Assembly: GCF_014596085.1 (NCBI RefSeq)
Contig: NZ_JACCJY010000022.1
Coordinates: 1-64,000 of the forward strand
Direction of reading: 5' to 3'
Length of the DNA stretch: 64,000 nucleotides
DNA from: Azospirillum tabaci
Lineage (GTDB): Bacteria; Pseudomonadota; Alphaproteobacteria; Azospirillales; Azospirillaceae
Shown: positions 36,346-47,436 of the stretch, piece after piece
Layout: each line of letters starts with the position of its first letter
How positions within the stretch are numbered: the first letter of the stretch is position 1
Translations under genes and position numbers: made by a program
The notes under the pieces: model-generated
The model's input: only the letters and a program-made list of their open reading frames with translations
The model's database searches: none
Told to the model about the DNA's origin: nothing

Positions 36346-37350
36346 ATGAGCATGATGTCCCGTTCGCTGAAGGCCGCCCTGCTGGCGGGGGCCTTCTCCG
36401 TGGCGATGAGCACCGCCGCGCTCGCCGCCGACGCGCTGAAGATCGGCATGCCGGCCAAGATGTTCCTGAACCTCGTCGAGTTCGTCGCGCAGGACCAGGG
36501 CTTCTACGAGAAGAACGGCCTGACGGTGGAGCTGGTGCACATCGCCGACAGCTCCATCCCCGTGCGCTCCCTGATCGCCGGGGAGCTGGACATCAGCCAG
36601 GCCGGCATGTCGGAGACGCTGGCGGCGGCCGACAAGGGCGGCGCGCTGAAGACCATCGGCGGCGTCCACACCGGCCTGCACTACGCCTTCTACGCCAACG
36701 CCGCTTCCGGCGTGAAGGACGTCACCGACCTGCCGGGCAAGAAGGTCGGCATCTCCTCCCCCGGCTCGCTGCCGCACGTCGTCATCACCGCCCTGATGCG
36801 TCAGGCCGGCATGAGCGAGGAGCAGATCAAGTCGGTCCAGTGGGTCTCGCTGAAGGGCTCCTCGGCCCGCATCAACGGCATCCTGACCGGCACCATCGAC
36901 GCGACCGTCTCCAACTACGACCCGAAGGCCGCGCACGACAAGAACGCCAAGGTGCTGTTCGTTGTCTCCAAGAAGCTGCCCAACTACGTGATGACCCCCT
37001 GGGACGTGAACGACCAGACCATCGCCAAGAAGCGCGACGTGCTGAAGCGCTTCGTCAAGGCGGAGCTGGAGGCGACCCGCTGGATCTTCGACAACGAGAA
37101 GGGCGCGCTCGACGTCGCGAAGAAGCACTTCGACTACAACGACGAGCAGCTCGCCGAGTTCTACGAGTTCTACAAGGTCGGCGGCATCTGGAACCCGAAC
37201 GGCACCGTCACCGCCGAGCAGGCCAAGTACATGCAGGAGCTGAACGTCGAAGGTGGCCTGCAGAAGGCCGTCCACCCGGCCGAGAAGGTACTGGACACCA
37301 GCATCGTCCAGGAGGTGCTGGCGGAGATCGGCACCTACAAGCAGCCGTAA
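36346..37350 (+). CDS. NitT/TauT-family periplasmic substrate-binding protein
   Basis: A 334-residue protein with a Sec signal (LKAALLAGAFSVAMSTAALAA, cut about residue 28) and an SsuA/ThiY-like fold: LKIGMPAKMFLNLVEFVAQDQGFYEKNGL, then LIAGELDISQAGMSETLAAADKG and LPGKKVGISSPGS. This group binds small organics such as sulfonates, pyrimidines, riboflavin precursors or aromatic acids. GGAAGAGGGATC precedes the ATG. The ligand may be the substrate of the downstream hydrolase. Confidence 0.92.
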   Translation: MSMMSRSLKAALLAGAFSVAMSTAALAADALKIGMPAKMFLNLVEFVAQDQGFYEKNGLTVELVHIADSSIPVRSLIAGELDISQAGMSETLAAADKGGALKTIGGVHTGLHYAFYANAASGVKDVTDLPGKKVGISSPGSLPHVVITALMRQAGMSEEQIKSVQWVSLKGSSARINGILTGTIDATVSNYDPKAAHDKNAKVLFVVSKKLPNYVMTPWDVNDQTIAKKRDVLKRFVKAELEATRWIFDNEKGALDVAKKHFDYNDEQLAEFYEFYKVGGIWNPNGTVTAEQAKYMQELNVEGGLQKAVHPAEKVLDTSIVQEVLAEIGTYKQP

Positions 37351-37441
37351 TCCCGTCGGGGCCGGCGGCGCACCGCCGGCCCCCTCCCTCCCCGTTGCCC
37401 CATTCCGCCCGCCGTCCCGCTTCAAGACCCGGTGCCGTCCC

Positions 37442-38212
37442 ATGCCCAAGCTGTCCGTCCGCAACCTGACCAAGCGTTTCCCGGTGTCCGGAGGGCCGTC
37501 GATGACCGCGCTCGACGGCGTCGACCTGGACGTGGAGGAGGGTGAGTTCATCGCCTTCGTCGGACCCAGCGGCTGCGGCAAGACCACGCTGCTGCGCATC
37601 ATCCAGGGGCTGGAGACGGCGACCAGCGGCGAGATCCGCATCGATGGCAAGCCGGTCACCGGCCCCGGCCACGACCGCGGCTTCGTCTTCCAGCAATACG
37701 GCCTGCTGCCCTGGCTGACCGCCGCCCAGAACATCGGTTTCGCGCTGGAGGCCAAGGGCATCCCCGCCGCCCGCCACGGCGAGACGACGGAGCGCGTGCT
37801 CGCCACCGTCGGGCTGAAGGGCTTCGGCGACCGCTTTCCGCACCAGCTCTCCGGCGGCATGCAGCAGCGCGTCGGCATCGCCCGCGCCCTGGCGATCGAG
37901 CCGGAGATCATGCTGCTCGACGAGCCGTTCGGCGCGCTCGACGCGCTGACCCGCGAGATTTTGCAGAACGAGATGCTCGGCCTGACCGAGCGCATGGGCA
38001 AGACGATCCTCTTCGTCACCCACAGCGTGGACGAGGCCGTCTGCCTCGCCGACCGGGTGGTGGTCATGTCGCCCCGCCCCGGCCGCATCCGCGAGATCGT
38101 GCCCATCGACATCCCGCGCCCGCGCGCCAGCCTGGGCGAGGCGCTGCGCGACACGCCGGAATACGTCGCCAAGCGGCACCAGCTGTGGACCCAGCTGATG
38201 GATCTGGTCTGA
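37442..38212 (+). CDS. NitT/TauT-family ABC transporter ATPase
   Basis: A 256-residue ATPase with Walker A GPSGCGKTT (about 42-50), Q-loop FVFQQYGLLPWLT, signature LSGGMQQRVGIARA and Walker B IMLLDEPFGALD. The C-terminal segment with SPRPGRIREIVPIDIPRPR is standard for SsuB/TauB relatives. It energises the permease encoded at 35459. Confidence 0.93.
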   Translation: MPKLSVRNLTKRFPVSGGPSMTALDGVDLDVEEGEFIAFVGPSGCGKTTLLRIIQGLETATSGEIRIDGKPVTGPGHDRGFVFQQYGLLPWLTAAQNIGFALEAKGIPAARHGETTERVLATVGLKGFGDRFPHQLSGGMQQRVGIARALAIEPEIMLLDEPFGALDALTREILQNEMLGLTERMGKTILFVTHSVDEAVCLADRVVVMSPRPGRIREIVPIDIPRPRASLGEALRDTPEYVAKRHQLWTQLMDLV

Positions 38213-38247
38213 GCACCCCCCTTCTCCGGAACCCAGGAGGCCCCATC

Positions 38248-39096
38248 GTGTCAGTCGTCCCTGACGATCACGAGTGGCAGTACAACCCCCGCCATTCCGT
38301 TCCCGACTTCGCGCGCCACGCCGAGCGCGCCGCGGAGCTGAGCCGGGCCGTCCGCGAGCGCCGCGCCGCGCGCTACGACATCGCCTACGGCGACAGTCCG
38401 TTGTCCACGCTCGACGTGTTTCCGGCGGCCACACCCGGCGCCCCGCTGCACGTCTTCCTGCACGGCGGCTACTGGCGCGGGCGTGACAAGGCCGACTACA
38501 GCTACGTCGCCGACGCGCTGGTGCCGCGCGGCGTCACGACCGTGGTTATGAACTACGACCTGTGCCCGGCGGCGACCCTGCCGGAGATCGCGCGGCGCAC
38601 CCGCGAGGGGCTGCGCTGGATTCACCGCAACGCGGCCTCGCTGGGCGGTGATCCCGCCCGCCTCACCGTGTCGGGCCATTCCGCCGGGGCGCATCTGATC
38701 GCCATGGCGCTGGCCGACGACGCCGGGGCGGACCGTCTGGAGGATGGCACCGTCAAGGCCGCCGTCCTGATCAGCGGCATCTACGAGCTGGCGCCGGTGC
38801 TGGACATCACCGTCAACGAGACCATCGGTCTGCGCCCGGAGATGGTCGACGGGGTCAGCCCGATGCGCCACCCGCCCTCCAGCGCCACGGCCCTGACGGT
38901 CGTCGTCGGCTCGGCGGAGACTCCCGCCTGGATCGCCCAGTCGCGCGACTTCGCCACGCTGTGCCAGTGCCGCGGCTCACGCTGCACCTATCACACGCTG
39001 GCCGGGGAGGATCACTTCTCGATCATGGCACGGATGGAAAGGCCGGACGACGCGCTGTCGCGGCTGGTGCTCGACGCCGCGGGAGTAAAAGAATGA
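38248..39096 (+). CDS. Alpha/beta hydrolase, arylformamidase (kynurenine formamidase)-like
   Basis: A 282-residue protein from GTG 38248, with AGGAGG 7 bp upstream. The oxyanion-hole HGGYW (72-76) is followed by the nucleophile elbow GHSAGAH (Ser145), an acid near residue 224 (GSAETP) and His256 in GEDHFSI, so the triad is complete. HGGYW plus GHSAGAH is typical of KFase-type amidases that remove formyl or acyl groups. There is no tryptophan dioxygenase or kynureninase nearby, so an N-formyl or N-acyl compound brought in by the adjacent transporter is a better guess than kynurenine. It overlaps the next gene by ATGA. Confidence 0.83.
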   Translation: MSVVPDDHEWQYNPRHSVPDFARHAERAAELSRAVRERRAARYDIAYGDSPLSTLDVFPAATPGAPLHVFLHGGYWRGRDKADYSYVADALVPRGVTTVVMNYDLCPAATLPEIARRTREGLRWIHRNAASLGGDPARLTVSGHSAGAHLIAMALADDAGADRLEDGTVKAAVLISGIYELAPVLDITVNETIGLRPEMVDGVSPMRHPPSSATALTVVVGSAETPAWIAQSRDFATLCQCRGSRCTYHTLAGEDHFSIMARMERPDDALSRLVLDAAGVKE

Positions 39097-40079
39097 TCGT
39101 CATCGATGAAAACGCCGCCCGCCGTCTGGTGTCCCCCGCCGATGCCATCGACGCCATGGACATGGCCTTCCGCGAAGTCTCCCGCGGGCAGGCGCGCAAC
39201 TTCCCGGTGGTTCGCGAACGGCTGCTGCCGGGACCGGACGTCTACGGCATCAAGGCCGGCGGCGACCTCGCCATCGGGCTGCTCGGGCTGAAGATCGGCG
39301 GCTACTGGACGGGCAACCGCGCCCGCGGCCTGACCAACCACCAGTCCACCACCGTGCTGACCGACCCGGAGACCGGCTGCCCGACAGCGCTGGTCAGCTC
39401 CAACCATTTGACCGGGCTGCGCACCGCCGCCGCCTGCGCCATCGGCATCCGCGAACTGGCCCGGCCCGACGCGCGGGTGCTCGCCCTGATCGGCACCGGC
39501 GGGCAGGCGGCGCACCATCTGGAGGCGGCGCTTCTGGTGCGCGGCTTCGACCGCATCCTGCTGGCCAACCGCGACCGCGCGCGGGCCGAGGAGCTGGCGG
39601 CCTCCTTCGCCGGGCGGCTGCCCGTCGAGGTCGTGGACGCCGAGACCGCGGCGCGCAACGCCGACGTGCTCATCACCCTGACGACGGCGCGCGAGCCGGT
39701 GGTCCAGGCCGGCTGGGTCCGTCCCGGCACGCACATTTGCGCCATGGGCGCCGACACCGTCGGCAAGCAGGAGCTGGACCCCGCGATCCTGCTCGGCTCC
39801 TCCGTCTGGGTGGACGACTGGGCGCAGGCCTCCGCGCTCGGCGAATGCCAGCACGCTCTGGCGCACGGCCTGACCCGCGAGTCCATCCGCGGCACGCTGT
39901 GCGACGTGCTGGAGGGCAAGGCGCCCCGCCGCGCCCACACGGACGAGATCACCGTCTTCGATTCCACCGGCATGGGCATCCAGGATCTGGCGATCGCCGC
40001 CTGGGCCGTCCGTGCTGCCGACTCCGCCGCCGGAACCGACACCGGCTTACCCATCCACCGCATCGATTTAGCGCGCTGA
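39093..40079 (+). CDS. Ornithine cyclodeaminase / mu-crystallin family protein
   Basis: A 328-residue NAD(P)-dependent enzyme. [21 protein letters not shown] and [19 protein letters not shown] are substrate-site segments, [17 protein letters not shown] is the dinucleotide-binding loop, and [17 protein letters not shown] has the catalytic Asp region. Family members act as ornithine or lysine cyclodeaminases, ketimine reductases or opine-type dehydrogenases; sequence alone does not decide. Translational coupling to the hydrolase suggests the two steps are consecutive. Confidence 0.87.
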   Translation: MIVIDENAARRLVSPADAIDAMDMAFREVSRGQARNFPVVRERLLPGPDVYGIKAGGDLAIGLLGLKIGGYWTGNRARGLTNHQSTTVLTDPETGCPTALVSSNHLTGLRTAAACAIGIRELARPDARVLALIGTGGQAAHHLEAALLVRGFDRILLANRDRARAEELAASFAGRLPVEVVDAETAARNADVLITLTTAREPVVQAGWVRPGTHICAMGADTVGKQELDPAILLGSSVWVDDWAQASALGECQHALAHGLTRESIRGTLCDVLEGKAPRRAHTDEITVFDSTGMGIQDLAIAAWAVRAADSAAGTDTGLPIHRIDLAR

Positions 40080-40107
40080 CCCGCAAGAGGGCGCGACCGA
40101 GGCCGAC

Positions 40108-41802
40108 ATGCAGTTGAAGAATGTGCGCATCGCCGGGAAGATTCTCGGCATCGTCGTGGTGCTGGGCACCGTTTCGGTGTCCACCGCCCTGGTCAGCGGC
40201 TACGGCCTCGCCACGCTCGGCGGGGAGCTGAACCGGGTCGAGGAGGCGGGGCGCGAGGCGACGCAGGGCGCCCGGCTGAACCGCTATCTGGTCGAGCTGA
40301 GCCGCGCCGAGTACCAGATGGGCGCCAACCCGGCCAGCGTCGCCACCATCGAGGCGGTCGTCGCCGACCGCAAGGCCGGGGTCCGCGCCCATCTGGAGCA
40401 CGCCCGCACCGCCGCCGACGCGCAGCAGCGTCCGCTGCTTGACGGCATCGAGACCCAATACGCCGCATATATCAAAAGCCTGGACGCCACGGTGGAGGCG
40501 GCGAAGAAGCACGCCGACATGGGCATCACCTACGCCCGGCGCGAGGTGCTGAACAACGTCTCCGGCAGCCAGGAGCAGGTCGAGGCGTTGATCCGCGCCG
40601 TCCAGGACTACAACGGCCTCACCGTCGCCAAGACGGCGCGGATCTCCGAGGAGGCGGAAGCGCTGGCCGACCGGACCACGTGGCTGATCGCCGCGGTCGC
40701 CCTGCTCGGCATCCTCGCCAGCGGGCTGATCGGGCGCTGGCTGTCGGCGCGCGGCATCGTCGCCCCCATCGTGGAGGCGGTGTCCTGCCTGCGCCGTCTG
40801 TCCGGCGGCGACCTGACGGTGGTCATCACCGGCGCCGACCGCCGCGACGAGGTCGGCGACATCGCGCGGGCGCTCGCCGTCTTCAAGGACAACGCGCTCG
40901 ACCGCCAGCGCATCCAGGCGGAGCAGGAGGCCGAGGCCCGGCACAAGCTCGACCGCGCCGAGGCGGTCGGCGCGACGATCCTGCGCTTCGACCGCGAGGT
41001 CGGCGAGGCCCTGCACGTCATGAAGGACGCCGCCGCCGCGCTGGAGGCCACCGCCAACTCCCTGTCCGCCGGGGCGGAGCAGGCGTCGGAACGGATGACC
41101 GTCGTCGGCGCCGCCGCCGAGCAGACCGCCGCCAACGTCCAGACGGTCGCCGCGGCGACGGAGGAGATGACCTCCACCGTTCAGGAGGTGTCGCGCCAGA
41201 TGAACGAGGCGCGCGGCTTCGCCGACGAGGCGTCGCGGCAGGCCCAGCAGGCCCAGGAGCGGGTCGGCGCCCTGACCGAGTCCGGCCAGCGCATCAACGA
41301 GGTGATCGACCTCATCCAGGGCATCGCCAGCCAGACCAACCTGCTGGCGCTGAACGCCACCATCGAGGCGGCCCGCGCCGGCGAGGCCGGCAAGGGCTTC
41401 GCCGTGGTGGCGAGCGAGGTCAAGCAGCTCGCCAACCAGACGGCGCAGGCGACCGACGAGATCCGCAGCCAGGTCGGCTCCATGCAGGAGACCATCGGCG
41501 GCGCGGTGTCCGCCATCCAGACGATCGCCACGGTGATCTTCCGCCTGAACGAGATGGCCACCGCCGTCGCCGCCGCGGTCGAGCAGCAGGGTGCGGCCAC
41601 CGCCGAGATCGGCCGCAACGCCGTCCAGGCGGCGCAGGGCACGGCGGAGGTGACCGGGACCATCGGCACGCTGCGCGTCGCCTCCGAATCGACGGCCACG
41701 GGATCGGCGCAGGTCCTGCAATCCGCCCGCGAGGTGGCCGGCCGCGCCGTGGCCCTCAAGGGCAGCGTCGACGCCTTCATCGCCGAGGTGAAGACCGCCT
41801 GA
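40108..41802 (+). CDS. Methyl-accepting chemotaxis protein
   Basis: A 564-residue receptor with TM1 at about 10-32, a helical periplasmic domain at about 33-190, TM2 at about 191-213, HAMP at about 214-268 and the signalling domain to the end. The tip reads [20 protein letters not shown]. It starts 28 bp after the cyclodeaminase gene on the same strand and may be cotranscribed with the uptake operon, which would link chemotaxis to the transported compound. That link is inferred from spacing only. ACCGAGG precedes the ATG. Confidence 0.92.
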   Translation: MQLKNVRIAGKILGIVVVLGTVSVSTALVSGYGLATLGGELNRVEEAGREATQGARLNRYLVELSRAEYQMGANPASVATIEAVVADRKAGVRAHLEHARTAADAQQRPLLDGIETQYAAYIKSLDATVEAAKKHADMGITYARREVLNNVSGSQEQVEALIRAVQDYNGLTVAKTARISEEAEALADRTTWLIAAVALLGILASGLIGRWLSARGIVAPIVEAVSCLRRLSGGDLTVVITGADRRDEVGDIARALAVFKDNALDRQRIQAEQEAEARHKLDRAEAVGATILRFDREVGEALHVMKDAAAALEATANSLSAGAEQASERMTVVGAAAEQTAANVQTVAAATEEMTSTVQEVSRQMNEARGFADEASRQAQQAQERVGALTESGQRINEVIDLIQGIASQTNLLALNATIEAARAGEAGKGFAVVASEVKQLANQTAQATDEIRSQVGSMQETIGGAVSAIQTIATVIFRLNEMATAVAAAVEQQGAATAEIGRNAVQAAQGTAEVTGTIGTLRVASESTATGSAQVLQSAREVAGRAVALKGSVDAFIAEVKTA

Positions 41803-41946
41803 TCCCTCCCCCAATCCATCGGCCATGATCAATGGGTTGAGCGACGCGCCGGCAACCGCCAGAATGCGGTGGGCGAGACGACCGGCGGCCTCCGCCGGTT
41901 TCCCTCTTGCGTGCATTACCGCAAGACCGGTTGGGAGAGGATCACG

Positions 41947-44031
<2,085 letters not shown>

Positions 44032-44051
44032 CCGCCCTACCCCGCGACCCC

Positions 44052-44555
44052 CTAACCCGCGGCGGTGGTCCGTTCGTTCATCACCAGCCGCCCGGCCGGC
44101 CAGGAGCGGACCAGACCGGCGGCGCGCAGTTCCGGCAGGGCGCGGGCCACCGCGTCGTGCGACAGGCCCGTCGCCTCGACCAGGGCCGGCCCCGATTTCG
44201 CTCCGTCCGCCAGGGCGCGCAGCACCGCTGCGGTCGGCGTTCCGGCCTGGGCGAGCGCCGCCTCGCTGCGGGCGGGCCGGTTCGCCCGGCCGGCGGCGAC
44301 CAGCGCGGCGACGGCGCGGAGCTGCCCCAGCCGGTGCATCGCGTCGGGGCTGCGGTCCTCGCGCAGGGCCAGCGCCGTGTGGCAGCGGGCGACCTCCCGG
44401 GCCAGGGCGGCGAGATCGGCGGCGCGATCCTGCACGAGGCACAGCGCCGCCTCCTCGGCGAGGGTGTCGAGGTCCGCGTCGGCCTCGTCCCAGCGTCCGG
44501 CCGCGACGGCCTCCCGGATGTCGTCGGCCAGTGCCCGATACGCCTCCCCGCTCAT
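44052..44555 (-). CDS. Winged-helix protein coupled to the nitrilase-like gene
   Basis: A 167-residue protein. Residues 1-95 are predicted all-helical (MSGEAYRALADDIREAVAAGRWDEADADL and onward). Residues about 100-160 look like a winged helix (AAVLRALADGAKSGPALVEATGLSHDAVARALPELRAAGLVRSW). GGAGGG lies 6 bp before the ATG, which overlaps the stop of the upstream gene by four bases. It could be a regulator or a nucleic-acid-binding partner of the nitrilase-like protein. No family recognised. Confidence 0.7.
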   Translation of the reverse strand: MSGEAYRALADDIREAVAAGRWDEADADLDTLAEEAALCLVQDRAADLAALAREVARCHTALALREDRSPDAMHRLGQLRAVAALVAAGRANRPARSEAALAQAGTPTAAVLRALADGAKSGPALVEATGLSHDAVARALPELRAAGLVRSWPAGRLVMNERTTAAG

Positions 44556-46045
44556 GGACAGCCCTCCGTCTTCAACTCCGCCCAACTCCGCGGTTCCCAG
44601 CGCGCCGCGACGCAGCCGGGCTCCGGCGCGTCGATGGGAAGCGACAGCCGGCGGATGCGCGAACTCTGCGCCGGGTCGGCGCGCGGCTGGAAAAACAGCG
44701 CGACCCCGCAATCGGTGATGCGCTTGTCCTCCTGCCCGTCGGCGTCGCAGACACGGTTGAAGCGGTGCGAGAAGGACATGCTGTTCGCCACCACCACCCG
44801 GCACGACCCGGCGCGGGAGGACTCGTCGCCGGCATGGGCCTGCCACCGCTCCTCCGTCAGGCCGGCGTCCATCACCGGGGTGACGATCCAGTCCAGCAGC
44901 TTGGCCCGGCACAGCCACGCCGCCGGTTTCTCGCGCCCGAGATCCTCGCAGATCATCACCGCCAGCCGGCCCATGTTGGGCAGCTCGACGATGGTGACTC
45001 CGTCCCCCGGCGCGATGAACTCCTTCGCCTCGTCGAGCAGCCGGCCGTCCGGGCCTCGCACGTCGTAGGAGCGGCACTGGTCGGCATCGAGGTCCCAACA
45101 GTGCAGCTTGGTCTGGCAGAACATCTCGGCCCCCGTCCGGTCGAGCAGGACCGCCGTGCTGCGCGGCTTTCCACCCATCTCGCCATCCTGCCGGACTCCG
45201 ACGAGCACGTAGCGGATCGGCCCGTCCACGGCCTGCCGCCGCACCGCCGCCTTTATGGCGCCGAGCGTCGCGGGATCGGCGGCCACCTCGGGAAACACGA
45301 CGATGGTCGCGCCTTCGGCGGCCAAGGCGTCGATGGCCGACGAGGCGCGAGCGCCGAGATCACCGGGAGTCGCAGCGTACCAGTCCGCACCGTCCTTGGA
45401 AAAAGTCCCAAGGACGAGATCCTCCTCGGCCAGGGCGAGCGGCACGACGCCGACGACGGGCGCCCAATCGGGATCGCTGGGGCACTGGTCGGCGACCTCG
45501 GCGACGCGATGGAAAGCCACCGAGACGGGCCGTTCGCCGTCCTCGCCGTGGGGGCACTCCGCCGCGAGGGTCGGCGGCAGCAGAAGCAGGGTGTGGAACA
45601 GGTCGGCCGCGTCGAAGGACCCGCGCAGGGGCGTGACCTCCCGGATGTTCACCGAGCGGTCGAACAGGCCGGGCCGCAGGATGAGCTGGCCCTCGGCGGC
45701 GTCGCTGTTGAAGCGCCCGTGCCGCTTGTACCATTGCCGCGCCCGCAGACGACCATCGGACAGCGCGCTTCGCGACAGGAAGCGCGACGCCAGCGGCGCG
45801 AACCATTGATCGATGGCCTGAGCCGCCAGCACACACCGTTCCAGCGGCGTCCGCTCGTCGGACGAGTCGACCCAGGCCTTGAGAGCGTCGGTGCCGTCGC
45901 CGGCATCCAACAACTCCGCCAGACGACGCAGCACACCGCCCGCATCGTCCGGCGCGAATTCCAGGCGCTCTACGGCGCGCTCGGTCTCTTTCGGGTTTCG
46001 ATCCAGTTGGTGCCGCAGCGCAACGAACAGATCAGCCAGATGCAT
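44552..46045 (-). CDS. Nitrilase-superfamily (CN hydrolase) domain protein with unknown N-terminal half
   Basis: A 497-residue protein. Residues about 195-425 carry a carbon-nitrogen hydrolase fold with the complete triad: Glu253 (VVFPEVA), Lys313 (CQTKLHCWD) and Cys366 (VMICEDLG). The N-terminal 190 residues are helical and unlike any nitrilase partner I know (LERCVLAAQAIDQWFAPLASRFLSR). NAD synthetase next door has the same triad, but the flanking sequence differs greatly, so this is not a recent copy. The hydrolysed amide or nitrile is unknown. It is coupled to the winged-helix gene. Confidence 0.72.
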   Translation of the reverse strand: MHLADLFVALRHQLDRNPKETERAVERLEFAPDDAGGVLRRLAELLDAGDGTDALKAWVDSSDERTPLERCVLAAQAIDQWFAPLASRFLSRSALSDGRLRARQWYKRHGRFNSDAAEGQLILRPGLFDRSVNIREVTPLRGSFDAADLFHTLLLLPPTLAAECPHGEDGERPVSVAFHRVAEVADQCPSDPDWAPVVGVVPLALAEEDLVLGTFSKDGADWYAATPGDLGARASSAIDALAAEGATIVVFPEVAADPATLGAIKAAVRRQAVDGPIRYVLVGVRQDGEMGGKPRSTAVLLDRTGAEMFCQTKLHCWDLDADQCRSYDVRGPDGRLLDEAKEFIAPGDGVTIVELPNMGRLAVMICEDLGREKPAAWLCRAKLLDWIVTPVMDAGLTEERWQAHAGDESSRAGSCRVVVANSMSFSHRFNRVCDADGQEDKRITDCGVALFFQPRADPAQSSRIRRLSLPIDAPEPGCVAARWEPRSWAELKTEGCP

Positions 46046-46509
46046 GCCTTCAACCCCGCGAAGCGACGGGACGGGCCGGGACGGCCGTTCTGTTGAACAG
46101 CGCGACTGCGGCTTGGTCTCGCGGTTACGTTGCCAAGCGAGGGCGCCCCGCCCTGAGCCTCACGTCGTCGCGCGCCGGTTGGACCCGGCCGCAGCGCCTC
46201 GTCGGTCCGCACGATCCCGCAGGCGAGCACGACATGATACGCGCCGACCCGCAGCGAATAGGCGCCGGGAAAGCGCAGGAAGCGCGACAGGAAGAGCCGT
46301 TGCGGCGCCTGCCCCACCCACTGCGCGGCGAGTGACGCCGCATCGACGTCGGTGAACAGCAGCCAGGTGAGCTTGGCGAAGCCTCCTTTTTGACGAGGCA
46401 CGAAAAGGGGTTGGCCGCCCCCTCGCTTAGCGATGCATTAACCATGACCGCCGGACCATCGCTCCCAGGCAGCGTGCCTTGACGGCGCAAACCAAGGGGA
46501 GCGTGGTTC
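46046..46509. other. Intergenic region between the nitrilase-like gene and the SGNH gene
   Basis: A 464-bp stretch that should contain both divergent promoters. Its middle part has a coding-like stretch on the minus strand (see 46190-46440). The right end has AGGGGAG 7 bp before the SGNH gene. No hairpin or direct repeat seen. Confidence 0.45.
46190..46440 (-). pseudogene. Possible decayed gene fragment upstream of the nitrilase-like gene
   Basis: From about 46390 to 46190 one minus frame has strongly GC-biased third positions and protein-like content (FAKLTWLLFTDVDAASLAAQ, FLRFPGAYSLRVGAYHVVLAC), but it lacks a good start and turns into Arg/Ser-rich sequence downstream. An ATG near 46444 in another frame reads MVNASLSEGAANPFSCLVKK and would join it after a shift at AAAAAGG. 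It may be a frameshifted small gene, a sequencing error or chance. Confidence 0.3.
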
Positions 46510-47265
46510 ATGACGGGACGGGTGCTTGGCGGAGTGTTGGCCGCTTGGGTCTTGTGGAGCGGTGCCGCCGCGGCGTCGGCGCTTTGCCCGGTCCCGCCCG
46601 GTGCGGATTCAGCCGCCTCCGGCTTGACTCACAGCCGGGCCGCCCTGGCCGCCGGGCGCCCGTTGACGGTCGTCGCGGTGGGGTCGTCCAGCACGGAAGG
46701 CGTCGGGGCCACCACCATCACCGCCACCTACCCCGCCCAGCTCGACGCCATTCTGGAGCAGCGTCACGCCGCCTCGGCCATCGAGGTCCTGAACAAGGGC
46801 ATCGGCGGCGAGACGGCGGGGGCCAACCTCGTCCGCTTCGACAAGGACGTGCTGGCCGCCAAGCCGGATCTCGTGGTCTGGCAGGTCGGGACCAACGACA
46901 GCTTCCAGAAGGTGCCGCTCGACGCTTTCGCCGCCACCCTGCGCGACGGCATCGCCCGGATCCGCAAGACCGGTGCGGACGTCATCCTGATGAACCCGCA
47001 GTCCTTCCCCGGTGAGGCCAAGGTCGACTCCTACGCCGTCTACGCGTCCACCGTGGTCGCGCTGGGCCGCGAACTCGACGTGCCGGTGCTCGACCGCTAC
47101 CGCATCATGGCCTGGTGGCTGGAGAGCCGGCACTTCGCCGCCGATCAGGTGCTGAGCAGCGACGGCCTGCACCTGAAGGACCTCGGCTACCGCTGTCTGG
47201 CGGAGTTCGTCGCCGACATGATCGACACCCCGCGGGTGGTGAGCGAGAAGACCGCGGCGCGCTGA
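46510..47265 (+). CDS. Secreted SGNH/GDSL-family hydrolase
   Basis: A 251-residue protein with a Sec signal (VLGGVLAAWVLWSGAAAASA) and all four SGNH blocks: GSSSTEG (58-64, probable nucleophile Ser60), IGGE with Gly100, GTND with Asn129, and SSDGLHL with Asp218 and His221. The role is an extracytoplasmic esterase, lipase or carbohydrate deacetylase; the substrate is not readable. It is followed by palindromic repeat copy 2. Confidence 0.88.
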   Translation: MTGRVLGGVLAAWVLWSGAAAASALCPVPPGADSAASGLTHSRAALAAGRPLTVVAVGSSSTEGVGATTITATYPAQLDAILEQRHAASAIEVLNKGIGGETAGANLVRFDKDVLAAKPDLVVWQVGTNDSFQKVPLDAFAATLRDGIARIRKTGADVILMNPQSFPGEAKVDSYAVYASTVVALGRELDVPVLDRYRIMAWWLESRHFAADQVLSSDGLHLKDLGYRCLAEFVADMIDTPRVVSEKTAAR

Positions 47266-47279
47266 GCGTCTCTAAACAT

Positions 47280-47421
47280 CCCTCTCCCGCCCCGGGAGAG
47301 GGTGCCCGCGAAGCGGGCGGGTGAGGGTCGCGCGAGGATCAAGACACCAATCCTCGGCAGTACCCTCACCCTTCCCACGCCTGCGGCGCGGGGCCCTTCC
47401 CTCTCCCGGGGCGGGAGAGGG
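47280..47421. repeat. Interspersed palindromic repeat, copy 2
   Basis: It has the same architecture as the copy at 20039: outer arms CCCTCTCCCGCCCCGGGAG and CTCCCGGGGCGGGAGAGGG, with inner arms GTGAGGGT and ACCCTCAC. The centre differs (GGATCAAGACACCAATCCTC). It fills the gap between the convergent SGNH and ABC ATPase genes. Confidence 0.82.
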
Positions 47422-47436
47422 ACTATCGTTCCCCAG

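Noticed and set aside
38248..39096. Assigning the hydrolase as kynurenine formamidase KynB
   Set aside because: The HGGYW and GHSAGAH motifs fit, but there are no tryptophan-to-kynurenine pathway genes nearby, so only a family-level call is justified.
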